From NCBI RefSeq assembly GCF_019331795.1, contig NZ_JAHPZL010000003.1, positions 1-64,000 of the forward strand: a DNA stretch of 64,000 nt, given 5' to 3'. The stretch comes from Austwickia sp. TVS 96-490-7B (GTDB taxonomy: Bacteria > Actinomycetota > Actinomycetes > Actinomycetales > Dermatophilaceae). The notes beneath the pieces are model-generated. The model was given only the letters and a program-made list of their open reading frames with translations, was not told the origin of the DNA and did not search any database. Numbering within the stretch: the first letter of the stretch is position 1; each line of letters opens with the position of its first letter. Below are positions 41,316 to 50,968 of the stretch, piece by piece. A program made the position numbers and the translations under genes.

Positions 41316-42789
41316 CAGCGTCCTCCAGCTGAGCCAACAACAACGGACCCCATCGCGTCACATCACCAGCGCCCACCGTGACCACCAAGTCACCTGCAGT
41401 CACCACGGCCCGCAACCGATCCAGCACAGCATGGCGATCAGCGACGAACTCCACCAGACCGCGGCGCCCCTGACGCTCTTGCGCCGCTACGACTTCCCGA
41501 GCGACCAGGCCACCATCGACGCCCGGCATCGGATCCTCCCGAGCGCCATACACGTCCATCACCAACACCACATCAGCAGCAGCCAACGCCGTACCAAAAG
41601 CATCGGCGAAATCTCGAGTGCGCGAATACAGGTGCGGTTGGAAAAGCACCACCAGCCGACCGGGCGACGCCAACCGCCGCGCCGTACCAACGACCGCAGC
41701 CACTTTCCCCGGGTTATGCGCATAGTCATCAACCACCCGCACCCCCGCTGCCGTCCCCCGCGACTCAAACCGCCGCCGAGCACCGGCGAATCCAGCCAGC
41801 CCCGCAAGCACTGCCGAGGGGTCTGCACCCACACCCTCCACCGCAGCCACCCACGCCGCCGTGGCATTCACCACGTTGTGCCACCCAGGGACTCCCACCT
41901 GCAGCTCGTATTCCACCCCGGCATGACGCACCGTGGCCCGCGACGACAGCCCGTCAAAAGAGGGCTGGGTCACCCGTACATCCGCTTCATCAGACTCCCC
42001 ATAGGTGACCACCCGAACCCCCTGCTCAGCAGCCCATCGCGCCAACCGAGCCGATCCTTCGTCATCCGCGCACGCCACCAACACACCGCCCGGTGAGATC
42101 GTGCGCACAAACTCCTCGTACGCCCGACGTACCCCATCGAACGTGCCGTAGAAATCCAGATGGTCCGGCTGGACATTGGTCACCACCGCCACCTCCGGCC
42201 CATACACCAAGAAGGAGCCATCCGATTCGTCCGCCTCCACCACGAAGGTGTCGCCTTCACCCCACGCGGCATTCGTCCCCGCCCGAATCAACTCACCACC
42301 CACGGCGTACGACGGATCAGCGCCAGCGACAGACAACGCCTCCGCCAGCATCGAACTCGTCGTGGTCTTCCCGTTAGCCCCGGCAACAGCCACCCCTCGA
42401 CGCGGCCGACCCTCAGCGCCTGTCATGTGCATGAGCACCGCCAGCGCCTGCGAGCGATGCAACACCCTAAGTCCAGCAGCCCGCGCCGCCGCCAACTCGA
42501 CGTTGTCCTCCCGGATCGCGGAAGAGAACACCACCGTGTCCACCCCACTCAGATGGGCAGAGTCATGACCCACCCAGACCTGGATCCCTTCCTGGGCTAA
42601 CGCCTGCAGGGTCACGGAATCCTGGACATCAGCACCAGAGACAACCACCCCGGCCGCATGCAATAACCGGGCCACCGCCGACATCCCGGCCCCGCCCACC
42701 GCCAAGACATGACAGCGACCTAGCTCAGTCACCGATGGCAACGACTCGGACACCTCAAACCGCATCGACGGCGGCAAACCCGCGTTCAT
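41302..42789 (-). CDS. murC: UDP-N-acetylmuramate--L-alanine ligase
   Basis: Adds the first amino acid of the peptidoglycan stem. The 495-residue Mur ligase has GGAGMSAVAR (32-41) in the UDP-binding domain, the ATP loop GANGKTTT (137-144), EADESDGSF and the C-terminal DDYAHNPGK. The ATG overlaps the murG stop (ATGA). Confidence 0.96.
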   Translation of the reverse strand: MNAGLPPSMRFEVSESLPSVTELGRCHVLAVGGAGMSAVARLLHAAGVVVSGADVQDSVTLQALAQEGIQVWVGHDSAHLSGVDTVVFSSAIREDNVELAAARAAGLRVLHRSQALAVLMHMTGAEGRPRRGVAVAGANGKTTTSSMLAEALSVAGADPSYAVGGELIRAGTNAAWGEGDTFVVEADESDGSFLVYGPEVAVVTNVQPDHLDFYGTFDGVRRAYEEFVRTISPGGVLVACADDEGSARLARWAAEQGVRVVTYGESDEADVRVTQPSFDGLSSRATVRHAGVEYELQVGVPGWHNVVNATAAWVAAVEGVGADPSAVLAGLAGFAGARRRFESRGTAAGVRVVDDYAHNPGKVAAVVGTARRLASPGRLVVLFQPHLYSRTRDFADAFGTALAAADVVLVMDVYGAREDPMPGVDGGLVAREVVAAQERQGRRGLVEFVADRHAVLDRLRAVVTAGDLVVTVGAGDVTRWGPLLLAQLEDAGADG

Positions 42790-44006
42790 CGCCCGCCCTC
42801 ACGAACCGCACGCACCACCAGATCCGCCAACGCCTCATCGCCATCACGTCGACCCACCCGCGAAGCAGCCTGCGCCATTCGAGCCAGCCGGGGACCGTCC
42901 AACGCCAACGGCGCCACCGTCGAACGCACCCATGCCGCATCCACCGCAGCATCATCAACCAAGATCGCTCCACCAGCATCGACTACGTCGGCCGCATTGA
43001 AGCGCTGCTCACCGTTGCCGATCGGCAACGGCACAAACACCGCAGGCAGACCCACCGCAGCCACCTCACACACCGTGTTGGCCCCAGATCGGCAGACCAC
43101 CAGATCCGCAGCGGCAAAAGCCAGCTCCATCCGATCCGCATACGGCAGGACGACGTACGGCGCTGCATCGTCACCCACCGGCACCTGCGGTTCAAATTCC
43201 TTACCCAGGCCAGTCACGTGGAGAACCTGCACCCCTTGGGATACCAGATGATCAGCAGCCTCAGCGAACGCCCCATTCAGCCGCGCCGCCCCCAATGACC
43301 CACCAGTGACCAATACCGTCGGACGGTCTGCCCGCAAACCAAACATCTCCCGGGCGTGATCCCGCAGCGCTTCCCGGTCCAGCCCAGAAATTTCCGGCCG
43401 CAACGGCATTCCGGTCACCGTTCCGTGTGCCAACTCAGTCTGGGCGAAAGTGGTGCCGACGTATCTTGTCAACCGTGCCCCCAACCGGTTCGCTAGTCCG
43501 GGCCGGGCATTCTGCTCATGCACCACGATGGGTATCTGGCGTGAGCGAGCTGCCAGATAGGCCGGGCTAGAGACGTATCCCCCGAAACCCACCACCACCT
43601 CTGCCTCTACCTCATCCAACACCTCGCCTGCCCGATCGACGGCCCCCTTGAGCGCCCCGGGCAGGTGCAAGACCGCTGCGCTCGGTTTCCGGGGGAAAGC
43701 CACCTTCGGAATGGCACGCAGCGGATACCCCCGCTCCGGCACCAATCGTTGCTCCAGCCCGGTGGAGGTCCCCAATGCGGTGATCTGCACCTGCGGAAAG
43801 CGACGTCGCAACGCATCGGCCAAAGCCAACAACGGGGAGACGTGACCGGCCGATCCACCACCGGCGAGCACCACCGAACGTAACTCGAACGAATCCGTCT
43901 GATCCTGAGGGAGACCGACCGCTGGCATCGGCTTGGTCGGGGCGACCCGACCCCCGTGAGGGGACGGAGTCGATTCGGCGGACATGTCAGAGGACGGGGA
44001 GTTCAT
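42786..44006 (-). CDS. murG: Lipid II synthase MurG
   Basis: Membrane-associated glycosyltransferase that adds GlcNAc to lipid I. The 406-residue protein shows GGGSAGHV (49-56), VHEQNARPGLANR, TGGSLGAARLN and the UDP-GlcNAc site CRSGANTVCEVAAVG. The ATG at 44006 overlaps the ftsW stop and gives a Ser/Pro-rich N-terminal extension of about 40 residues not usually present; an ATG at 43985 is the alternative. Confidence 0.95.
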   Translation of the reverse strand: MNSPSSDMSAESTPSPHGGRVAPTKPMPAVGLPQDQTDSFELRSVVLAGGGSAGHVSPLLALADALRRRFPQVQITALGTSTGLEQRLVPERGYPLRAIPKVAFPRKPSAAVLHLPGALKGAVDRAGEVLDEVEAEVVVGFGGYVSSPAYLAARSRQIPIVVHEQNARPGLANRLGARLTRYVGTTFAQTELAHGTVTGMPLRPEISGLDREALRDHAREMFGLRADRPTVLVTGGSLGAARLNGAFAEAADHLVSQGVQVLHVTGLGKEFEPQVPVGDDAAPYVVLPYADRMELAFAAADLVVCRSGANTVCEVAAVGLPAVFVPLPIGNGEQRFNAADVVDAGGAILVDDAAVDAAWVRSTVAPLALDGPRLARMAQAASRVGRRDGDEALADLVVRAVREGGR

Positions 44007-45325
44007 CGATTTCTCTTTCGTGGATGCGACATCACGGACAAAGACCAGACCAGAGCACGAGAACGAGCTCGCAACGCCCGCGCACACGCTGGCTCGTTAC
44101 GGGCGAAGGAGACGACCATGCCGAAACCGACCAGCGTCGTCACCAAGGCCGATCCCCCCGCTGAGACCAAGGGCAAGGGAACCCCGATGACCGGGAGCAT
44201 CCCGATCGCCGCTCCCACATTGACCCCGGACTGTACGACGAACCAGCCCAAAACCCCCGAGGTCGCAATCCGCACAAACATGTCCTGGCTCTGCAAGATC
44301 ACCCGGTAGCAGGCGAACGCGATCACGCAGATGAGGAACAACACCGCGAACGTCCCCAACATGCCCAGTTCCTCGCCAATCACCGCGAAGATGAAGTCGT
44401 TGTGCTGTTCTGGCAGCCAACCCCACTTCTCTCGGCTCTGGCCCAGCCCGACCCCACTGAACCCACCGTCGGCAAAGGCATACCGGCCGTTGACGACCTG
44501 CCAGCACTGCCCCTGCGCTGGAGCACCATCGGCACAACCCCACACGCTGAGGATGCGCTCCAACCGATAACTACTGGTCACCGCCAACAGCACCAATACC
44601 AACGAACCAGCGCCGAAAGCCACCCCGAAAATCTTCGTCGGCACCCCCGAAGTCCACAGCACCGCAAACAAGATCCCGGAGATCACCAAGGTGGTCCCTA
44701 GATCGCCGCCGTAAAGGATCAACACGATCAACACCGAAGCTGCCGGGAAAATCAACGGGATGACAGCATGTTTCCAGTCGTTGATGAGCCGCTGCTTCCT
44801 AGTGAGGATGCTCGCCCCAAACATCACAATGCCCAACTTGCCGAATTCACTGGGCTGAACCTGCACCCCAGCTATCCGCAACCAGTTGGTGTTGCCGTTG
44901 ATACTGACCGCCAACCCCGGAACCAACATCAAACACTGCAAAAACATGGCAAAGACCAGCATCGGGAAGGCCAACCGCTGCCACACCCGCGGCGGTATCC
45001 GACTGGCAGACAAAGCGCACACACACCCGATCGCGGCGAACTTCGCTTGGTTGAGACCCACCGTGAACAAACTCTGGTTGTTCTGGTAGGACATCACGCT
45101 GGACGCGGACATCACCATGACCAAGCCGATACCCAACAAAATCCCGATCGAACCGATCAGCAAGTAGTAGGTCGCCACCGGAGAGTCCAGCCGAGCCTGC
45201 GCCAACCGCGACTCTGCCTTGCTCTCTGCTGCCGCGAGCATCCGCTCACCGCTCGTCGAGGTGGTCCTCCGACCTGGAGCCACCCGCTGCACACCGGCAG
45301 GGCCGGGACCACCACCTCGCGCCAC
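44003..45325 (-). CDS. ftsW: SEDS glycosyltransferase FtsW
   Basis: Septal peptidoglycan polymerase that works with FtsI. The 440-residue protein has about ten membrane helices; NTNWLRIAGVQVQPSEFGKLG, GGDLGTTLV and the catalytic-region ENDFIFAVIGEE-like segment (here QHNDFIFAVIGEELG) are conserved, as is PLPLVSAGGSALV near the end. An N-terminal cytoplasmic extension of about 45 residues is typical of Actinobacteria. It starts four bases after murD ends. Confidence 0.96.
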   Translation of the reverse strand: MARGGGPGPAGVQRVAPGRRTTSTSGERMLAAAESKAESRLAQARLDSPVATYYLLIGSIGILLGIGLVMVMSASSVMSYQNNQSLFTVGLNQAKFAAIGCVCALSASRIPPRVWQRLAFPMLVFAMFLQCLMLVPGLAVSINGNTNWLRIAGVQVQPSEFGKLGIVMFGASILTRKQRLINDWKHAVIPLIFPAASVLIVLILYGGDLGTTLVISGILFAVLWTSGVPTKIFGVAFGAGSLVLVLLAVTSSYRLERILSVWGCADGAPAQGQCWQVVNGRYAFADGGFSGVGLGQSREKWGWLPEQHNDFIFAVIGEELGMLGTFAVLFLICVIAFACYRVILQSQDMFVRIATSGVLGWFVVQSGVNVGAAIGMLPVIGVPLPLVSAGGSALVTTLVGFGMVVSFARNEPACARALRARSRALVWSLSVMSHPRKRNR

Positions 45326-45328
45326 CGT

Positions 45329-46822
45329 TCAGCAGGACCGTTCAAGGTGCCGACGTACAGCAGCGGCAAAAGCATCACCGCGCACGCCGTAATGGGCGAA
45401 CATGTCCAATGACGCTGCAGCGGGGGCCAACAACACCACGTCACCGGGCTGCGCCATCTCAGCTGCAGCCTGCACCACGAGATCCATGACGTCATTGTCT
45501 GTCGAGTCGATGTCGACGATCGGCACATCAGGAGCGTGTCGGGCCAATGCCGTGGCGATCTGGTCCCGGTCGACACCCATCAGAACCACTCCGCGCAACC
45601 GATCCGCACGCCGACGCACCAGGTCGTCCACGTCTGCGCCTTTGAGTTGACCACCGGCGACCCAGACCACCGAGGGGTACGCCGCCAATGACGCAGCAGC
45701 GGCATGAGGATTCGTCGCCTTCGAATCGTCCACCCAGGTGACTCCCTCAGCGGTGGCGACTTCCGCGATCCGATGGGCGTCAGGGCGGAACCCCCGCAAC
45801 CCGTCCCGCACCGCTACCGCCGGCACCCCAGCCGCTCGGGCCAAGGCAGCCGCTGCCAGCGCATTGGCGACGTAATGCGGAGCTGGAGCCTGAGTACCCA
45901 CCTGCAGGTCGGCAAGAGTTCCCAGTTCAGCCGCCGAGGTGCGCCGTTCTTCCACGAACGCCCGATCAGCCAGAACGTCGTCGACCAGACCCACCATCGA
46001 CAGCCCAGGCACCCCTAGGGTGAACCCGATCGCGCGACAGCCTTCCACCACGTCGGCGTCCTGGACCATCTGCTCGGTGCGCGAGTCGTCCACGTTGTAA
46101 ATGCACGCGATCTGCGTGTTCTCGTAGATCCGAGCCTTAGCCCGGACATACTCCTCAAACGACCCATGCCAGTCCACGTGATCTGGTGCCACGTTCAGAC
46201 AGGCCGCTGCCAACGGCGACAATGACCGCTGCCAATGCAGCTGGAAGCTGGACAGTTCCACCACGATGACGTCGTACGCCGTGGGGTCGAGCACCGCCTC
46301 CATGATGGGGGTCCCCACATTCCCGGCCGCAATCGCTCGTTTGCCGGCAGCGCGGAGGATGTCCACGGTCATCTGCACCGTCGTGGTTTTGCCGTTAGTG
46401 CCGGTGACTGTCACCCACGGCGCAGCCCCCACACGCGGCCGCATCCGCCATGCGAGTTCCACCTCACCCCACACCGGGATGCCCCGATCAGCGGCCTCCA
46501 CCAGCAACGGATGATCAGGACGCCACCCAGGAGAGGTGACCACCAGATCGATCTCGGACGGCAACGACCGGACCTGCTCGGGTCCCATCCGCACGTCGGC
46601 GTCCAGGATCTCCAGGATCTTGATCCGGCCTGCCAAAGGTCCTTCATCGTCCGCCGCAGGTGCCTCGGCGGCGTCGACCACGATCACCGTCGCGCCCTGT
46701 TCCAGCAGTGCGTCAGCGGCAGCGAAACCTGACACGCCTAACCCGGCGACGAGCACCCGCAACCCCGACCAGTCGGCTTCCCGACAGGTCAGGCCCGCTC
46801 GGGGTTCGTACGACGTACTCAT
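45329..46822 (-). CDS. murD: UDP-N-acetylmuramoylalanine--D-glutamate ligase
   Basis: Adds D-glutamate to the stem peptide. Of 497 residues, [13 protein letters not shown] (27-39) is the UDP-binding loop, GTNGKTTT (141-148) the ATP loop, and ELSSFQLHW and [10 protein letters not shown] are family motifs. The ATG at 46822 overlaps the mraY stop as ATGA; an upstream start at 46927 lies inside mraY and is not credible. Confidence 0.96.
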   Translation of the reverse strand: MSTSYEPRAGLTCREADWSGLRVLVAGLGVSGFAAADALLEQGATVIVVDAAEAPAADDEGPLAGRIKILEILDADVRMGPEQVRSLPSEIDLVVTSPGWRPDHPLLVEAADRGIPVWGEVELAWRMRPRVGAAPWVTVTGTNGKTTTVQMTVDILRAAGKRAIAAGNVGTPIMEAVLDPTAYDVIVVELSSFQLHWQRSLSPLAAACLNVAPDHVDWHGSFEEYVRAKARIYENTQIACIYNVDDSRTEQMVQDADVVEGCRAIGFTLGVPGLSMVGLVDDVLADRAFVEERRTSAAELGTLADLQVGTQAPAPHYVANALAAAALARAAGVPAVAVRDGLRGFRPDAHRIAEVATAEGVTWVDDSKATNPHAAAASLAAYPSVVWVAGGQLKGADVDDLVRRRADRLRGVVLMGVDRDQIATALARHAPDVPIVDIDSTDNDVMDLVVQAAAEMAQPGDVVLLAPAAASLDMFAHYGVRGDAFAAAVRRHLERSC

Positions 46823-47934
46823 CCCACTCCTCCTGCGATCCACTCGGCGTAGAAGAGCCCCAACGCCAGCGCCGCGCAGACACCCGCGATGATCCAGAAC
46901 CGGATCACGATGGTGACCTCGTGCCATCCGAGCAACTCGAAATGGTGCTGCAAGGGAGCCATTCTGAAGACCCGTTTACCAGTCATCTTGAAGCTGGCCA
47001 CCTGGATGATCACCGACAAGGTGATGATCACGAACAATCCCCCCATCAGGATGACGAGGAGTTCGGTGCGGGTCATGATGGCTAAGCCAGCCAGCGCCCC
47101 ACCTAAGGCCAACGACCCGGTGTCACCCATGAAGATCTTCGCCGGGGATGCGTTCCACCACAGGAAGCCGAAGCAGGCGCCGGCCAGTGCCGCCGCCACA
47201 ATCGCCAGATCGTACGGCGAGGGAGTGTCATAGCACTTCTGGGACATCGCGACGGGGTAGCACGCCTGATTGAACTGCCAGATCGAGATCAGCACATACC
47301 CGCCGAAGACCATTGTGGACGCGCCAGTCGCCAAGCCGTCCAGGCCGTCAGTGAGGTTCACCCCATTGCTGGTGCCAGCGACGATGAGGTTGACCCAGAG
47401 CACAAACAGGATGACCCCGACCACCGGACCAAACACCGCCAGGTCCAGCCAGGAAATGTCCCGCACCCAGCTGATCTTCATGGAGGCAAGGGTGGTGCCC
47501 CGCACATCGGTCAGCAATGCGGCAACCGCAGCGAAGACGCTACCCACCAAGACCTGGCCAAACAGTTTCTGCCCGGAGCGCAACCCGAGGCTGCGTTGCT
47601 TGCTGATCTTGATGTAGTCATCTAGCCACCCCACGAACCCGAGGCCGGTGGTCAAACCGAGCACCAAAAGACCACTGCGGGTGATCCCCAGGTTCATGGT
47701 GCCGTCCGGACGTTGAATCGTGGCGAGGTGAGCGCCGAAATAGCCCGCCAGGGTCGCGGTGATGATCACCACACCCCCCATGGTGGGGGTCCCTCGCTTG
47801 GTCTTGTGGGCGGTCGGACCATCATCCCGAATGAACTGGCCGTATCCCCGTTTGACCAGGAACTTGATGTAGAGCGGAGTCCCTAGCAGGGAGAGGAACA
47901 GTGCCAGGGCTGCCGCCGCGACAACGGTCTTCAC
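46819..47934 (-). CDS. mraY: Phospho-MurNAc-pentapeptide translocase
   Basis: Makes lipid I by moving phospho-MurNAc-pentapeptide to undecaprenyl phosphate. The 371-residue protein has ten membrane helices and the catalytic segments [18 protein letters not shown] (38-55), [12 protein letters not shown] and [12 protein letters not shown]. Its GTG overlaps the murF stop. Confidence 0.97.
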   Translation of the reverse strand: MKTVVAAAALALFLSLLGTPLYIKFLVKRGYGQFIRDDGPTAHKTKRGTPTMGGVVIITATLAGYFGAHLATIQRPDGTMNLGITRSGLLVLGLTTGLGFVGWLDDYIKISKQRSLGLRSGQKLFGQVLVGSVFAAVAALLTDVRGTTLASMKISWVRDISWLDLAVFGPVVGVILFVLWVNLIVAGTSNGVNLTDGLDGLATGASTMVFGGYVLISIWQFNQACYPVAMSQKCYDTPSPYDLAIVAAALAGACFGFLWWNASPAKIFMGDTGSLALGGALAGLAIMTRTELLVILMGGLFVIITLSVIIQVASFKMTGKRVFRMAPLQHHFELLGWHEVTIVIRFWIIAGVCAALALGLFYAEWIAGGVG

Positions 47935-49322
47935 GCCGGAGCCTCCCCGTCCACCAGTGCATCGCCCAAGAGGCGCAACCCACTGTCCCGACTCGACTTC
48001 AACAACACGATGTCTCCTGGTGCCAGTTCGGCGGTCAGTAGCTGATGAGCTGCCGTGACGTCAGGTACGACATCGACGCGGGGAGTCCCCGATGTCGTCG
48101 ACGCCCCGTCGGCCACGGCACGGGCACCATCGCCCACGGCCACGACCCGGTCCACCCCCACAGAGGCGGCCAGGGCGCCACAGTCGTAATGTGCCCGGCG
48201 GCTATCGTCCCCCAGTTCCAGCATCTCCCCGACCACCGCCCAGGTACGACGACCCCGGCCCATCGCGATCAGGGTGTGAAGAGCCGCAGCCAACGAGTCA
48301 GGGTTGGCGTTATAGGCGTCGTTGAGGACGGTCACCCCATCAGGTCGATCGTGGCGTTCCAACCGCCACCGACTCGTGAGACGGGCTGCGGACAATGCCC
48401 TCGCGACCGCCTGAATATCCATCCCCAGGTGCAAGGCGACCGCGGCGACCGCCAAGGCATTGTCGACCATGTGCTCGCCCAGGACCTGCAGGTCGACTGA
48501 GGCGCGGCCGGTGCCGGTCACCAGGGTGAAACGGGCTGTCCCAGCGTCGGTCATCTGCACGTCGTCGGCCCGGATCTGAGCCTGAGGTCCCCGACCCACC
48601 AGGACGACCTGGGCTGCGGTGTTGCCCGCCATGGCTGCGACCAGCGGGTCGTCAGCGTTGAGCACGGCCAGTCCGTCGGCAGGAAGCGCTTGCACCAGCT
48701 CGGCTTTGGCTCGCGCGATGATCTCCTGGCCACCAAACTCGCCCACATGAGCGCTGCCCACGTTGAGGACGACCCCAATGGTCGGCTGGGTCATGTCAGT
48801 CAGGTACTGGATGTGTCCCACTCCTCGGGCGCCCATCTCCAGCACGAGATGCTGAGTCTGCGGTAACGCGCGACAGACGGTGAGCGGGACCCCAACCTCG
48901 CTGTTCAGCGAACCGATCGTGGCCACCGTCGAGCCGTGTTCTTGCAGGACTGCGGCCATGACGTCTTTGGTGGAGGTCTTGCCTGACGAACCGGTAATCC
49001 CGATGACCTGGAGCCCGTCGATGCCCTTGATGACGGCGGTGGCGATCGCGGCGAAGGCTTCCTGAACGTCAGGGACGAGGAGGTACGGCGAGTCCGGCAC
49101 CGGCTTGCTGACGAGGGATGCGACGGCACCGCGGTTCCGCGCCGCACCCACGAAGTCGTGGCCGTCGGCGTGTTCACCGATCCGGGCGACGTACAACGAC
49201 CCTGGTGCAGCCTCCCTGCTGTCGGTGACGACCGGACCGTCGATGACGAGGTCACCGTCGGTGGTCCCGCCGAGAGTGCCGCCGGTGATCCGGGCCAGGT
49301 CATTCAGGGTGAACGGGATCAT
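47931..49322 (-). CDS. murF: UDP-MurNAc-tripeptide--D-alanyl-D-alanine ligase
   Basis: Adds D-Ala-D-Ala to complete the pentapeptide. Of 463 residues, GSSGKTST (111-118) is the ATP loop; [11 protein letters not shown] and [15 protein letters not shown] are family motifs. The ATG at 49322 overlaps the murE stop as ATGA, and the start [10 protein letters not shown] is typical. Confidence 0.96.
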   Translation of the reverse strand: MIPFTLNDLARITGGTLGGTTDGDLVIDGPVVTDSREAAPGSLYVARIGEHADGHDFVGAARNRGAVASLVSKPVPDSPYLLVPDVQEAFAAIATAVIKGIDGLQVIGITGSSGKTSTKDVMAAVLQEHGSTVATIGSLNSEVGVPLTVCRALPQTQHLVLEMGARGVGHIQYLTDMTQPTIGVVLNVGSAHVGEFGGQEIIARAKAELVQALPADGLAVLNADDPLVAAMAGNTAAQVVLVGRGPQAQIRADDVQMTDAGTARFTLVTGTGRASVDLQVLGEHMVDNALAVAAVALHLGMDIQAVARALSAARLTSRWRLERHDRPDGVTVLNDAYNANPDSLAAALHTLIAMGRGRRTWAVVGEMLELGDDSRRAHYDCGALAASVGVDRVVAVGDGARAVADGASTTSGTPRVDVVPDVTAAHQLLTAELAPGDIVLLKSSRDSGLRLLGDALVDGEAPA

Positions 49323-50959
49323 CGTGCAGTCACCTCCGTTGGCCACAGCGCGGCGGCGGCCTCTCGAACCGCTACCCGATCATCGAGGGGAAGGAACTCC
49401 CCCATGACTTCTTGCTGTGTCTCGTGTCCTCGCCCTAGGACAGCGATCGTGTCTGCGGAGGTGGCGGTTTGTAGCACGAAGGTCAACGCTTCTCGACGAC
49501 CGGCCACCTCATAGACGTCCCCGGTGGTCCCTTTGGCTGCGCTACCTGCCTGTCGAGCTCCAGCAGCGACATCAGCGCGGATCGTTGCGGGGTCCTCATC
49601 TCGGGGATTGTCGTCAGTGACCACCACAATGTCGCCGCCACGTGCAGCAGCCGCCCCCATTAACGGACGTTTACCCCGATCACGTCGTCCTCCGGCGCCG
49701 ACAACCACAAAGAGCTTGCCGTCGGTGACCTGTCGGAGCGTGGCGAGAGTCGCCTCGATCCCGTCAGGGGTGTGGGCGAAGTCGACGTACACCGTGGGGG
49801 CTTGCGCTGGAAGGTCGATCCGCTCGAGTCGGCCGGGGACTCGTGCCCCCTGAGCCAGGGCATCTTCGATCTCGGCCGTCGACACACCGATATGTCTCAG
49901 CGCCAACGCAGCAAACGCGGTGTTGGCGCGGTTGTGATCACCGGGCAAGGCGGACCGCAAGTGCATGGTGTCCTCCGGCCCCACCAGGTCAAACAGATCC
50001 GGGTCCTGCTCGCCTCCGGTGGGCACTACCCGCCATTGGGCCGGGCCGGCCGCGTCCGGTCGGGTAGCAACGGTCCAGGCTGGGATGGTGGTCTCGTGGG
50101 CCAGACGAGCGCCCCACTCGTCATCGACGCAGATCACCCCGCGCGCCGCCCGTTCCGGAGTGAACAGGGACGCTTTAGCAGCGAAGTAGTCCTCCATCGT
50201 GGGGTGGAAGTCCAAATGGTCCTGGGACAGGTTGGTGAACACTGCCACGTCAAACCGGGCACCATCGACCCGGTGCATGGCGAGCGCGTGGCTGGAGACC
50301 TCCATGGTGCACAGGTCGCACCGGTCTTCGCGCATCGCAGCGAAAAGGGCGTGGAGGTCGCAGGATTCGGGAGTGGTGCGCACCGAGGTGACGCTGTGGT
50401 CGCCGATCCGGGTTTCGATGGTGCCGATCAGGCCGGTACGTCGGCTCAACGCATGCGCTGCCGCGTCCACGATGTAAGCAGTTGTCGTCTTGCCATTGGT
50501 GCCGGTGATCCCGATCAATGAGATGGCTTCGGCAGGTTCGCCGTAGATCTTCGCGGAAACTGTCCCCAACACCGCCCGCGGGTCCGCGACGACAATCCGG
50601 GCCAATTCCACCCCGGCGTGATCGAGAAGATCGGCGCCAGCCTGGTCTGTCAGCACGGCCACCGCACCGGCATGAGCAGCTGCGGAGGCGAAGGATGCAC
50701 CATGAGCGTGTTGACCTGGCAGGGCTGCATACAGGTCACCTGGGCGCACCTGGCGGCTGTCCAGGCACACCCCGTGCACCAGCACCGGTGTCTCCGGTGC
50801 CTGATCCGGGTCGGGGCAGCAATCTTCTGCCCCGAGAGCGGAACCCGGGGCCTCGGGGGAAGTTTTAACGGAAGGCCAAAGCACGGTGCCACCGGCCCAG
50901 GTCGCGATATCGACGAGGGAACAGGACGGCGGCACCTGCGGACGAAGCGCGCTGATCAC
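49319..50959 (-). CDS. murE: UDP-MurNAc-tripeptide synthetase, meso-DAP type
   Basis: Adds the third residue of the stem peptide. The 546-residue ligase has GTNGKTTT (153-160), MEVSSHAL and, near residue 450, DNPR, the motif that selects meso-diaminopimelate over lysine. The organism is thus predicted to have DAP-type peptidoglycan. An Ala/Pro/Glu-rich insert near residues 30-58 makes it slightly long. The GTG start stands nine bases after ftsI. Confidence 0.95.
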   Translation of the reverse strand: MISALRPQVPPSCSLVDIATWAGGTVLWPSVKTSPEAPGSALGAEDCCPDPDQAPETPVLVHGVCLDSRQVRPGDLYAALPGQHAHGASFASAAAHAGAVAVLTDQAGADLLDHAGVELARIVVADPRAVLGTVSAKIYGEPAEAISLIGITGTNGKTTTAYIVDAAAHALSRRTGLIGTIETRIGDHSVTSVRTTPESCDLHALFAAMREDRCDLCTMEVSSHALAMHRVDGARFDVAVFTNLSQDHLDFHPTMEDYFAAKASLFTPERAARGVICVDDEWGARLAHETTIPAWTVATRPDAAGPAQWRVVPTGGEQDPDLFDLVGPEDTMHLRSALPGDHNRANTAFAALALRHIGVSTAEIEDALAQGARVPGRLERIDLPAQAPTVYVDFAHTPDGIEATLATLRQVTDGKLFVVVGAGGRRDRGKRPLMGAAAARGGDIVVVTDDNPRDEDPATIRADVAAGARQAGSAAKGTTGDVYEVAGRREALTFVLQTATSADTIAVLGRGHETQQEVMGEFLPLDDRVAVREAAAALWPTEVTAR

Positions 50960-50968
50960 CGCACGAAC